Shown: one piece after another, positions 1 to 8,403 of the stretch | How positions within the stretch are numbered: position 1 is the first letter of the stretch | Layout: the number at the start of each line of letters is the position of its first letter | Origin: Thiomicrorhabdus sediminis | GTDB lineage: Bacteria > Pseudomonadota > Gammaproteobacteria > Thiomicrospirales > Thiomicrospiraceae | Direction of reading: 5' to 3' | Assembly (NCBI RefSeq): GCF_005885815.1 | Contig: NZ_CP040602.1 | Coordinates: 511,630 to 575,629, forward strand | Length of the DNA stretch: 64,000 nucleotides | Notes under the pieces: generated by a model | Seen by the model: the letters and a program-made list of their open reading frames with translations, nothing else | Databases searched by the model: none | What the model was told of the DNA's origin: nothing | Translations under genes and position numbers: made by a program

Positions 1-791
1 ATATTGAACAGATTTTGCCTGAAACCTCTTTTCTGATATATGATTGCATGGATGATCATTTGAGTTTTCCTGATTGCTTAAGCAATGTGAGAAAAAAAGA
101 GTTTACTTACCTTTATGAGCAAAAGGTTGTTGATAGAGCCAATAAAATATTTGTAAGCTCAGGTTATTTAAAGAATGTTTTAATAGAGCGTTATGGGCAT
201 CATGATTATCATGTGTTGAATAATGGTGTTAAATCTGGTTTTAATAATGAAGTTGAAATAGATATCTATGATAAATATTCTATAAATAGGAATGCTAAAG
301 TTGTTACTTATGTGGGCACAATTTCTGAGTGGTTTGATTTTGATTTAATATTGAATTCACTAAAATGTGATTCGACTATCTGCTATTTACTCGTCGGGCC
401 ATCTGATGTGGATATTCCATCTCACCCAAATATTCTTCATGTTGGGCCAGTAAGTCATAATAAAGTTTTTCCAATAATGTCTGCTTCAGACGCTCTTATA
501 ATGCCATTTAAGCTTAATCAATTAATTAGGTCTGTTGATCCGGTTAAGGTTTATGAATATATCAAAGTTAATAAACCAACTGTGGTCATAGATTATGATG
601 AAGTAAAAAAATTTGATAAATTTATATATCTATATTCTTGCAAAGAAAAATTTTTTGATTATATGTCAAGCTTGGTTAATGGCGGTTTAGGGCCTAAAGC
701 ATCTCAAGAAGAGTCGGTTGAATATATTTCAAATAGTACCTGGGAAGTTAGAGCAAAAGAGATAAATTTAGTTTTAGATAATAAAATATGA
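1..791 (+). CDS. glycosyltransferase, GT-B fold (5' end outside window)
   Basis: This is the 3' part of a glycosyltransferase gene. The reading frame is open to the left edge, so the true start lies outside the window and the TTG at 15 is probably internal. The visible part has a GT-B type C-terminal half: a nucleotide-sugar-binding Rossmann region with VTYVGTISEWFDFDL and LLVGPSDVDIP, followed by the donor-site stretch VDPVKVYEYIKVNKPTVV near residue 175. Known relatives transfer a sugar from a nucleotide donor to a lipid-linked oligosaccharide on the cytoplasmic face of the inner membrane. The stop overlaps the next start as ATGA at 788-791, which indicates translational coupling with the following glycosyltransferase. 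Base composition is very AT-rich, as in the next three genes. Donor and acceptor cannot be predicted. Confidence 0.8.
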   Translation, partial: IEQILPETSFLIYDCMDDHLSFPDCLSNVRKKEFTYLYEQKVVDRANKIFVSSGYLKNVLIERYGHHDYHVLNNGVKSGFNNEVEIDIYDKYSINRNAKVVTYVGTISEWFDFDLILNSLKCDSTICYLLVGPSDVDIPSHPNILHVGPVSHNKVFPIMSASDALIMPFKLNQLIRSVDPVKVYEYIKVNKPTVVIDYDEVKKFDKFIYLYSCKEKFFDYMSSLVNGGLGPKASQEESVEYISNSTWEVRAKEINLVLDNKI

Positions 792-1723
792 AAAACTATG
801 ATGTAGATGTTGTTGTATTAAATTATAGAAATTATGAGGATACGATTGACTGTATTTCTTCGTTACTTAAGAGTAGTTGTTTAAGATTTAGGGTAATCGT
901 TATTGATAATAATTCGGGCAATGAGTCAATCGAAAAGATTAATAGTTTCTTGTTGGATTTTGGTGAGTATGCAGGAGTAGCTTCTTTAAAAGAATTTAAA
1001 CGGGATTCTGGGCTTGAAGCTAGGTTTTTTTTAGTTAAATCTGATGAAAATTTAGGCTATGGTGGTGGTAATAACTTGGGTATTGAGTTGTCGCTCCATT
1101 TGAATTCTAGTCGTTATATATGGGTTTTGAATAATGATACTGTTGTAGATTATTTGGCAATGGAGTCGTTGATAAAAAAAATGGACAAAGTTAATTCCTT
1201 GATATGTGGGTCGACAATTTATTATCAACATAGTAAAAGTATCCAATGCTACTCTGGGGCTATATTTAACGATTATTTAATGACTTCGAAATATATTAAT
1301 TTGGCTGGTCTGTCTGAAGGTGAAGTTGAAAAAAAACAAAGTTATATTTGTGGTGCATCAATGTTCTTCAGGAAAGAGTATTTTTTAAGATATGGAATGT
1401 TTGATACAAGATATTTTTTATATTTTGAAGAAATGGATTTAGCTAAAAGGCTACCCAAATACTCTTATTTACTCGCATACTCAGAAGATAGTATTGTCTA
1501 TCATAAGGAAGGGGCTGTTGCGGGATCATCAAATAATACTTGTTATAAAACTGAGTTGTCAGAGTACCATAGTTTTAGAAGTAGGATAAAGTTTACCAAA
1601 AAACATTTTCCTTTACGTTTGCCAATAATTTATTGTTTAAGTTCAGTCTATATTTTGCATAGGTTAGTTATTGGAAAATTTTCGAATGCAAAAGTCATAT
1701 TCAAGGCAACGCTTTTTTCATGA
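788..1723 (+). CDS. glycosyltransferase family 2 (rhamnosyltransferase-like)
   Basis: This is a GT-A fold family 2 glycosyltransferase of 311 residues. The N-terminal nucleotide-binding strand VVVLNYRNYEDTIDCISSL is followed by VIDNNSGNES, then the metal-binding NND in WVLNNDTVVD near residue 116. The acceptor-side motif YFEEMDLAKRL near residue 217 is typical of the rhamnosyltransferase-like GT2 subgroup. C-terminal hydrophobic and basic residues suggest membrane association. The start overlaps the upstream stop by ATGA, and its own stop overlaps the polymerase start at 1720. The rml genes downstream make dTDP-rhamnose a possible donor; this is inference only. Confidence 0.88.
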   Translation: MKNYDVDVVVLNYRNYEDTIDCISSLLKSSCLRFRVIVIDNNSGNESIEKINSFLLDFGEYAGVASLKEFKRDSGLEARFFLVKSDENLGYGGGNNLGIELSLHLNSSRYIWVLNNDTVVDYLAMESLIKKMDKVNSLICGSTIYYQHSKSIQCYSGAIFNDYLMTSKYINLAGLSEGEVEKKQSYICGASMFFRKEYFLRYGMFDTRYFLYFEEMDLAKRLPKYSYLLAYSEDSIVYHKEGAVAGSSNNTCYKTELSEYHSFRSRIKFTKKHFPLRLPIIYCLSSVYILHRLVIGKFSNAKVIFKATLFS

Positions 1724-2985
1724 TTGCTTTGTCGTTTTTTTTGTTTCTATTTGCTGTCTTTTATTTGTTGAGTAAGCTCGGATTTAAGTTTTCATTATTG
1801 CACTTCTTGTTGCTTGGATTTACTTTTAAGTTGACTGGGCTGTTTTTAATGGGAGTTGATGACGGAGAATACACTTCATTTGAATATTTTTTATATTTTT
1901 TAGTTTCGTTTTTATTAGGTATTGCTGTAGCTTCAGCATTAAATCAGAGGTCCATAAAAAAAATTGAGAGAAAAAAGGTAATTAGGATTGAAGGGTTTTC
2001 TTCTTTTAGGATTGACTTTTTTTTTCTTTCCATTGTGCTTATAGGTTTTTGCGTGTATCACTACTTCATTGTTGGTATCCCGCTTTTTAGTGAAGAGGTG
2101 GAAACTCTTCGGTTTCAGGCCTCTCATTCGGGTTTTTTTGGATTGCCTAGCAGGATTGTAAATTTTTCTATTTTGTTTTATCTAGTGCTCTTGCTAGTTT
2201 TGTATTATTTCAAATTCATTAATATTAAGGTATTGTTAGTATTTATAATTTTTCCGATATTAGTAATACTTTTTGCTGGTTTTAAGTCGTCAATTGTCGT
2301 AATTATACATTTACTAATATTAACGTACAGGTTAACTGATAACCGGATTAAATTTTTTTATATGGTTGTCGCGCTAGTGCCAGTTGTTATATACGTATTC
2401 TTTACTTTTTCTCAATATAAAACACTTCAAGACCAAGATTTATTTGTTTATATTCTTAACCGGTTAACTGTTATTAATGCTAATACTTTTGACTATATTA
2501 TTGATGTTTTTCATTCAGATTATTCTTTTGGATATGGTTATGGAGTATTGAATGATCTTGTCTATCCGTTTATGAGGTTGATTGGTAATAGTGATGTTTA
2601 CACTGTTAATACTGCGCTCTCAGCAAGTTTCTATGGAGTGGAACTTGGTGATTTTACTGTTCCGGTTACTCCAAGTATTTTTGGGTATTTCTATCTAGAG
2701 TTTGGTTTTATTGGTGCGGTTATTTTATCTTTTTTGTCCGGTTGGCTTTATGTCTACACATATGTCTGCGCAAACAAAAGTAGAACAATGCTTAAAGCAT
2801 CTCTATTCCTTTTTTCTGAGTATATGTTGTTTATTGCATATGGATCAGGTAATCCGGTTTATGTGTTGGTTAATTATTCTATTGGTATTGGAATCATTGT
2901 TCTAATTTATTTGATGATCAAATTTTTACGACAACTGTTATTTAGTTCACACAAAGCAAAAGTTGTATATAGTCGCGATATATAG
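1720..2985 (+). CDS. wzy: O-antigen/polysaccharide repeat-unit polymerase (Wzy-like)
   Basis: This 421-residue protein is almost entirely hydrophobic, with about 11-12 predicted membrane helices and a longer periplasmic loop around residues 250-320. That topology, the lack of any nucleotide-binding motif and the position between glycosyltransferase genes fit a Wzy-type oligosaccharide repeat-unit polymerase, which joins undecaprenyl-linked repeat units in the periplasm. Wzy proteins are poorly conserved in sequence, so the call rests on topology and context. The start is fixed by the ATGA overlap with the upstream gene. The flippase candidate is about 20 kb away at 23104. Confidence 0.75.
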   Translation: MIALSFFLFLFAVFYLLSKLGFKFSLLHFLLLGFTFKLTGLFLMGVDDGEYTSFEYFLYFLVSFLLGIAVASALNQRSIKKIERKKVIRIEGFSSFRIDFFFLSIVLIGFCVYHYFIVGIPLFSEEVETLRFQASHSGFFGLPSRIVNFSILFYLVLLLVLYYFKFINIKVLLVFIIFPILVILFAGFKSSIVVIIHLLILTYRLTDNRIKFFYMVVALVPVVIYVFFTFSQYKTLQDQDLFVYILNRLTVINANTFDYIIDVFHSDYSFGYGYGVLNDLVYPFMRLIGNSDVYTVNTALSASFYGVELGDFTVPVTPSIFGYFYLEFGFIGAVILSFLSGWLYVYTYVCANKSRTMLKASLFLFSEYMLFIAYGSGNPVYVLVNYSIGIGIIVLIYLMIKFLRQLLFSSHKAKVVYSRDI

Positions 2986-2995
2986 AAAGGAATTT

Positions 2996-4204
2996 ATGAA
3001 AATAGTTTTCTTAAGTGTTTTTAATTATGGTAGTAACATAGGTGGTATTGAAAACCACATTTATTTTATTTCGCAAGAGCTGCAAAAGCTTGGAAATGAC
3101 ATTACTATTGTTCAGCCTATCGATGATGATTTTATGCAAAAGGAATCGATTGTCGTTGATGGAGTAAGCGTTCAGTACGTACCTGTTAAGTCTCCGCGGA
3201 TTTTCAAATGGACAAATAAATTTAATGGTGCCAAGTTCGGTGGCTTCTTGTCAGCTTTTTTAAATAAAGCAAAATTTGTTATAGGGCGAAAAAAAATTGC
3301 AAAAGAGATTGCTTTATTGAAGCCTGACTTGGTGCATCAGCATGATTTTATAAGCAATATGTTTACTACAAAATATTTGAATAATGAAGGTGTGAAATGC
3401 ATATTAACTAACCATACCGGTGAGTACTTGTTTTTTAGAAAGTATTTTATTGGGCGGTGGTTGTTAAAATATTTGCTTTCCCATTTTAGGTTTATTATTG
3501 GGCCGAGTAAGGAGCTTACTCCAAATTTTCTTGTACCGTCAAAAACAATTCATAATGGAGCTGATTTAAATTTCTTTAAAAGTTTATCTTTAGAGGACAA
3601 AAATAAAATCAAAATCGCTATGGGGATTTCCGTTGATGATGTAGTTATTTCTTGTCCAAGGCGTTGGGCTCCTACTAAGGGGGTTGTCTATCTTGTTAAG
3701 TCAATAATTGATAATGAGTTAGAGTTTAAAAAGAGAAAGGCCGTTTTTTTATTTGCCGGTAGTGATTATGAAGGATATCCCAAATATCTTGAGGAGATTA
3801 AGTCGCATTTATCTAAGTTAAATGATGGTAGTCTTGTTAGGTTACTCGGGAATTTAAATATTGATGAAATGAAATGCTTGTATCAAGTTAGTGACATCGT
3901 TGTTATTCCCTCTTTAATGGAGGCAGTTTCTCTTGCTGCAGTCGAAGCAATGTCAACAGGAGTTCCCGTTGTGGCTACTGACGTAGGAGGAATGCCAGAG
4001 CTGATAAAAGATAGGGAGAACGGCCTGTTAGTAAAGCCCGAAAATAGCAATGAGTTGTACTTGGCGGTTGAAGAGTTATTAGATAATCGTAAATTATACG
4101 AGGCTATAAAAAAGAAGAGCTTAGCAACATCTAAAAAATATGATTGGGCTTATATAGCAAAAGAGACTGATAAAATTTATAAGATGATTTCTGAGCTGAA
4201 TTAA
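2996..4204 (+). CDS. glycosyltransferase family 4
   Basis: This GT-B glycosyltransferase belongs to the GT4 group. The N-terminal acceptor domain carries GGIENHIYFISQELQKLG, and the C-terminal donor domain carries the diagnostic EAVSLAAVEAMSTGVPVVA stretch, whose two glutamates are spaced as in the EX7E motif. I start it at ATG 2996, which follows a GAAAGG ribosome-binding site at 2986-2991. A longer in-frame extension to 2963 would begin inside the polymerase gene and has no such site. Length (402 residues) is normal for GT4. It is the last gene of the AT-rich first operon and converges with the WcaJ-type gene. Confidence 0.88.
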   Translation: MKIVFLSVFNYGSNIGGIENHIYFISQELQKLGNDITIVQPIDDDFMQKESIVVDGVSVQYVPVKSPRIFKWTNKFNGAKFGGFLSAFLNKAKFVIGRKKIAKEIALLKPDLVHQHDFISNMFTTKYLNNEGVKCILTNHTGEYLFFRKYFIGRWLLKYLLSHFRFIIGPSKELTPNFLVPSKTIHNGADLNFFKSLSLEDKNKIKIAMGISVDDVVISCPRRWAPTKGVVYLVKSIIDNELEFKKRKAVFLFAGSDYEGYPKYLEEIKSHLSKLNDGSLVRLLGNLNIDEMKCLYQVSDIVVIPSLMEAVSLAAVEAMSTGVPVVATDVGGMPELIKDRENGLLVKPENSNELYLAVEELLDNRKLYEAIKKKSLATSKKYDWAYIAKETDKIYKMISELN

Positions 4205-4247
4205 TTCAGACCAAATCTGACATATCTTATTGAAAAAGATAGTGTAA

Positions 4248-4279
4248 AATCAAAGCGCCCCATTTAATGCGTTTTGATT
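4248..4279. terminator. hairpin between convergent genes, possible bidirectional terminator
   Basis: AATCAAAGCG at 4248-4257 can pair with CGTTTTGATT at 4270-4279 over 10 positions, one of them a G-T wobble. It lies between the stop of the plus-strand GT4 gene and the stop of the minus-strand sugar transferase. There is no long T run, so intrinsic termination is uncertain. Confidence 0.35.
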
Positions 4280-5666
4280 AGTAAGCGTTTTTGTTTATGA
4301 ATCCCTTGAAAATAGTGAGTACTATAATCTTAATGTCTAGCCATAGAGACCAGTTATTGATGTAATGAAGGTCGTATTCGATTCTTTTTTCAAGGGAAGT
4401 GTCTCCTCTCCATCCATGAATCTGTGCCCATCCAGTAATCCCAGCCTTGACCATGTGCTTTTGCATGTAACGAGGAATTTCTTTTCTGAATTGTTCTACA
4501 AAAACATCTCTTTCTGGTCTTGGGCCAACAATCGACATATCACCATTAAGCACATTCAAAAATTGGGGTAATTCATCTAAACTGGTAGATCTAATAAAGC
4601 GTCCAAATTTTGTGTTTGTTTTGTCTTTTGCACAGCCCCAGTGCACATTATTTTTTTCTACGTCAACAGGCATGGAACGAAATTTAAGCATATTAAAATT
4701 TTCACCATTCCAGCCAATGCGGCTTTGACGGTAAAGTATGGGGCCGGGCGAAGAGAGTTTAACTCCTATGGCCAAGGTAAGCATGACTGGGCTTATTAGA
4801 AGTAAAATAATGCTTGATAGTGCAATATCTTCAATTCGTTTAATAAGGAGTGCTGTGGTACTGTTTAAAGGAGAGTCAAATACACTAATTACAGGTATGC
4901 CTTTTAAATTTATCCATTGGGCATGCATTAGGTCGAAGCTAAATAGATTAGGAATATATTTTACTACAACCGTGCTATTAGTAAGTTGATTGAGTAATGA
5001 TTTTATTTTTAGCTCAGTTCTTAAGGGTAAGCATATGTATAGTTCGTTGAATTGGTGGTTTTGGGCATCCTTGATTGCTTGATCGATCGTGCCTAATACT
5101 GGAATTTCATTAATATTGGTGTTTAGTATTTTAGGGTTGTCGTCATAAAAGCCAATGACACGATAGCCTAACCATGGTGTTTCTTTAATTGTTTGAGCAA
5201 GGTGTTGGCCTATTTTCCCTGCTCCTACAATAGCTATTGTTCTACAGTTTCTTCCTTGTAATCGGTAATAACCAAGGAGAATGCGAATCGCAAGTCTATA
5301 GCTGATAAGTATCGCAGGTGTTACCAATGCCCAGATTATAACAGTTAGACGAGAAAGGTTAGCCGTGTCTTTATATAAAAAGGAGATTAGAATCAAAATA
5401 AGCCATGTTAACGTCCAGGCTTTTAGTATGAGAATGACGCTATTAAAAAAAGGTCGTCCACGCCAGTTTCGGTACGTCCCCACCATCTGAGCCGCTGTGA
5501 CGAAAATAAAGCCGCCTAAAGTTCCCATGATTGTATAGCGATCATGCCAGTCTATATTTGCTATAGAGACTACCGTGAGATAGAGTAAAACAGGTGGCAG
5601 TATAATATCTATTATTCTATGTAGCCATACAAAGCCAGAGTTGTCAGGTTTGATATTGAATTGCAT
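4278..5666 (-). CDS. wcaJ: undecaprenyl-phosphate glucose phosphotransferase (WcaJ-type polyprenyl glycosylphosphotransferase)
   Basis: This enzyme initiates polysaccharide synthesis by moving a hexose-1-phosphate from a UDP-sugar to undecaprenyl phosphate in the inner membrane. The 462-residue protein has four N-terminal membrane helices, a CoA-binding-like Rossmann segment (AIVGAGKIGQHLAQ near residue 147), a fifth hydrophobic segment near 280, and the catalytic bacterial sugar transferase domain. That domain shows MLKFRSMPVD, RSTSLDELPQFLNVLNGDMS, VGPRPERD and KAGITGWAQIHGWRGDT, including the Asp-Glu pair of SLDELPQ. Length and order are normal for the family. The gene faces away from the export gene at 5809, so the 142-bp gap between them should hold both promoters. 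Confidence 0.93.
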   Translation of the reverse strand: MQFNIKPDNSGFVWLHRIIDIILPPVLLYLTVVSIANIDWHDRYTIMGTLGGFIFVTAAQMVGTYRNWRGRPFFNSVILILKAWTLTWLILILISFLYKDTANLSRLTVIIWALVTPAILISYRLAIRILLGYYRLQGRNCRTIAIVGAGKIGQHLAQTIKETPWLGYRVIGFYDDNPKILNTNINEIPVLGTIDQAIKDAQNHQFNELYICLPLRTELKIKSLLNQLTNSTVVVKYIPNLFSFDLMHAQWINLKGIPVISVFDSPLNSTTALLIKRIEDIALSSIILLLISPVMLTLAIGVKLSSPGPILYRQSRIGWNGENFNMLKFRSMPVDVEKNNVHWGCAKDKTNTKFGRFIRSTSLDELPQFLNVLNGDMSIVGPRPERDVFVEQFRKEIPRYMQKHMVKAGITGWAQIHGWRGDTSLEKRIEYDLHYINNWSLWLDIKIIVLTIFKGFINKNAY

Positions 5667-5709
5667 AAACTCTCTTCATAAATTTTATTGCTGGTCTTTG
5701 GTTTTCAAG

Positions 5710-5723
5710 ATTATACGTATAAT
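5710..5723. promoter_or_regulatory. palindromic double -10 in the wcaJ/wza divergent region
   Basis: ATTATACGTATAAT is a perfect 14-bp palindrome and contains a TATAAT-type -10 on each strand. It lies 44 bp upstream of the minus-strand wcaJ start. It could serve leftward transcription of wcaJ, rightward transcription of the export operon, or act as a regulator site. No strong -35 is apparent. Confidence 0.4.
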
Positions 5724-5751
5724 TAAGCGCTTCGGGTTAAGTATGTTGCCA

Positions 5752-5787
5752 TTAAATTGTAGCAATTTAAGTTAGGGTGTTTATAAT
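5752..5787 (+). promoter_or_regulatory. candidate promoter with operator-like inverted repeat for the export operon
   Basis: An 8-bp inverted repeat with a 3-bp spacer, TTAAATTG-TAG-CAATTTAA, occupies 5752-5770. It overlaps a weak -35 (TTGTAG, 5757-5762). A consensus -10, TATAAT, is at 5782-5787. The spacer is 19 bp, longer than ideal. The position just upstream of the GTG start of the SLBB gene fits a regulated promoter. Confidence 0.4.
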
Positions 5788-5808
5788 CGGTTTATCATTA
5801 AAATCTAA

Positions 5809-8403
5809 GTGGAAGTTAAGGGTGTGAGAATTTTACTGGTTGGTTTCTTAATTTTGGTTTCATCATGGCAGGTACAAGCTTTTACGCCGACGGAAGAACA
5901 AATTCAAATGTTTCAAAGTCTGTCAGATAAAGAAAAGCAGGTGTTAATTGAAAAATACCAGTCGGGTTCTGCAATTAGCACTAAACAAAAAGTAGAAAGA
6001 CCAGTAGATACTGTCATTCCGTTAAGTTTTGAGAGGGCGGGCGGGGATCATGTAAATGATGGCGCTCAATTGCAGATTAATTCTAAAGCTGATAAAGAAA
6101 TTCTAAAATCAGTTCTGAAAGATGAGCATCTTTCGGAATCTTTGTTTTCTGATTTTAATAACTTTGCGCAAACTAAGTTGCCTCCAAAAGAGAAGTTGCA
6201 TCCTTTTGGTTATAAATTATTTGCGGGTATGCCAACTACTTTTGCTCCTGTCAGCAGTATTCCTGTGCCAACTGACTACATTCTCGGTGTTGGCGATCAA
6301 ATTAAAATCAATCTTTTTGGTACTAAAAACGAGTCTTATGATTTGGTTGTTGATCGTAATGGTCAATTAAATATTCCTAGTTTGGGTCCTGTTTCTGTTG
6401 CGGGTCTATCTTTTAACGAAGCCAAAGTTTTTTTAACTGATAAGTTGCGCACATTAGGTGTCGGGGTGGAAACCTCTATAGCGATGGGTGAGTTGCGTTC
6501 ATTTAGGGTTTTTGTTTTAGGTGAATCGCGTACACCGGGATCTTATTTGGTGAGCGGTATGGCGACGATGACTCACGCGCTCTATGTCAGTGGTGGTCTA
6601 AGCGATATTGCTTCTTATCGAAATATTCAATTGAAGCGTCGTGGTAAATTGATTAAAACTTTAGATCTCTATGATTTGATGTTGCGAGGCGATACATCTG
6701 ATGATACGCGCTTACAGCCAGGCGATACGGTTTTTATTCCACGAGTGCAAAAACAAGTTTCAATTCAGGGCGAGGTGCTAAAGCCTGCGCTGTATGAGTT
6801 AAAGAATGAAAACTCACTGAGTTCCGTAATAGGTTTAGCGGGCGGATTGTCTAAAAACGGTTATTCAAAGTCTGTGACTGTTTCACGCATTACAGCACCG
6901 GAAGTCCGTCAAAGTTTTAGTCTTGATTTAAATGCTGATAAAGGTAAAAAGTTCCACGTGGAGAATGGTGACAGTATTACTGTAGCTAAAGTAGAAGGTG
7001 AGACGGATGATTTGGTTAAGCTTTCGGGTGAGGTCTCGCTTGAAGGTGTTTTTGCCGTAAATTCAGATACTAAGCTTTTAGACGTTTTGTCATCGCGCAA
7101 ACAATTTACCAATGATGCGGATTTAGAGGCGATTTTAATCAAGCGACAAACGGATATTGCGGGAAAATATTCTGTTCAAAGCGCTAGCTGGTTAAAAGCG
7201 GTGGCTAATCCCGATGCTAAAGATAATATTGGTTTAGCGCCTCGGGATGAGCTGATTGTTCTATCTAAAAAAGATGCAGAGCTGCGCAAAACACAAGTGC
7301 AAGTGGTTATCGATGCGCTTGATAAACAAGAGGTGTTGAAAGCACCAAATACTAAAGTACTCGTTAACGGTCCGGTAAAGTTTCCAGGTAGCTATCCTTT
7401 AACTGAAGGAATGCATGTTAGTGATTTGATCGCATTAGGTGGTGGTTTATTGCCATCGGCGATGTTGCAGGAGGTTGAGGTTGTACGTTACCAGGTGATT
7501 GATGGTGAGAAGCGTCAAATCAAAACTTTAACTTTAAACCTAGAGAAAGCTATAGCAGGTGATGAGAAAAACAATATTGCTTTACAGTCTTATGATGCTT
7601 TGAGTATTAAGCGTGTTACGGATTGGGAGGACGCATCAAGTGTTGTGGTTGTTAAAGGCGAGGTGGCTTATCCGGGTACCTATGTTATTAAGCCGGGTGA
7701 TACGTTGGAAAATTTATTGACTCGTGCCGGTGGTTTTACCGAATGGGCGGCCCCGCAAAATGTGGTGTTTACCCGAGAAAGCCTGAAAGATAAAGAACGT
7801 CAAGAAATGGATGCAATGGCTGACGAGTTGGAAAAAAATCTATTGTTTTCTATCAAGCAAAATAGTGGCACGGAAGGTACTAACGCCAACAGCGCTCAAG
7901 CACTTGTTGCTTTGGGGCAAAGCCTTGTACAAAAGGTAAAAGAAACGCCTGCTGTGGGACGTCTGGTTGTCGGTTTAAATCCTGAAGAGTTGGAACGTTA
8001 TCATGCAACCTTGCAGTTAGAGTTGCGTAATGGTGATGAGTTATATATCCCTAAGCGCGCCAATGAAATTGTAGTCATGGGAGAGGTTTCTCGTCCTGCA
8101 TCCTTGTTGTATCAAAAAAATCTTTCACTTCAAGATTATCTTAAGCAATCAGGGGGTATTACAAAGCGCGCCGATGACGAATCGATTTACGTTGTTCGCG
8201 GTGATGGTTCGATTGTACCCTATGAAGCTGGTGCCTTTAGTCTGATGTCGAACGATTTTGTCTTAAAGCCAGGGGACACCATTGTTGTGCCAATGGATGT
8301 TGAACGCATGAGTCCATTAGTGACCTGGACAGCGGTGACCAAAATTTTGTCTAACCTAGCAGTTACAGCGGCAACCTTGCAGACTTTGGGGGTGATTAAT
8401 TGA
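5809..8403 (+). CDS. wza: polysaccharide export protein with multiple SLBB domains (Wza family)
   Basis: This 864-residue exported protein has a signal peptide ending at QVQA-FTP and a Poly_export domain from about residue 150 (VPTDYILGVGDQIKINLFG). It continues with serial SLBB beta-grasp units: FRVFVLGESRTPGSYLVSG, VSIQGEVLKPALYELK, TKVLVNGPVKFPGSYPLTEG, VVVVKGEVAYPGTYVIKPGD and EIVVMGEVSRPASLLYQK. Family members form or line the outer-membrane exit channel for capsule or exopolysaccharide. It is more than twice the length of E. coli Wza because of the extra SLBB repeats. The start is not secure: GTG 5809 and GTG 5824 both lack a good ribosome-binding site. Its stop overlaps the next start (TGATG). 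Confidence 0.9.
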   Translation: MEVKGVRILLVGFLILVSSWQVQAFTPTEEQIQMFQSLSDKEKQVLIEKYQSGSAISTKQKVERPVDTVIPLSFERAGGDHVNDGAQLQINSKADKEILKSVLKDEHLSESLFSDFNNFAQTKLPPKEKLHPFGYKLFAGMPTTFAPVSSIPVPTDYILGVGDQIKINLFGTKNESYDLVVDRNGQLNIPSLGPVSVAGLSFNEAKVFLTDKLRTLGVGVETSIAMGELRSFRVFVLGESRTPGSYLVSGMATMTHALYVSGGLSDIASYRNIQLKRRGKLIKTLDLYDLMLRGDTSDDTRLQPGDTVFIPRVQKQVSIQGEVLKPALYELKNENSLSSVIGLAGGLSKNGYSKSVTVSRITAPEVRQSFSLDLNADKGKKFHVENGDSITVAKVEGETDDLVKLSGEVSLEGVFAVNSDTKLLDVLSSRKQFTNDADLEAILIKRQTDIAGKYSVQSASWLKAVANPDAKDNIGLAPRDELIVLSKKDAELRKTQVQVVIDALDKQEVLKAPNTKVLVNGPVKFPGSYPLTEGMHVSDLIALGGGLLPSAMLQEVEVVRYQVIDGEKRQIKTLTLNLEKAIAGDEKNNIALQSYDALSIKRVTDWEDASSVVVVKGEVAYPGTYVIKPGDTLENLLTRAGGFTEWAAPQNVVFTRESLKDKERQEMDAMADELEKNLLFSIKQNSGTEGTNANSAQALVALGQSLVQKVKETPAVGRLVVGLNPEELERYHATLQLELRNGDELYIPKRANEIVVMGEVSRPASLLYQKNLSLQDYLKQSGGITKRADDESIYVVRGDGSIVPYEAGAFSLMSNDFVLKPGDTIVVPMDVERMSPLVTWTAVTKILSNLAVTAATLQTLGVIN

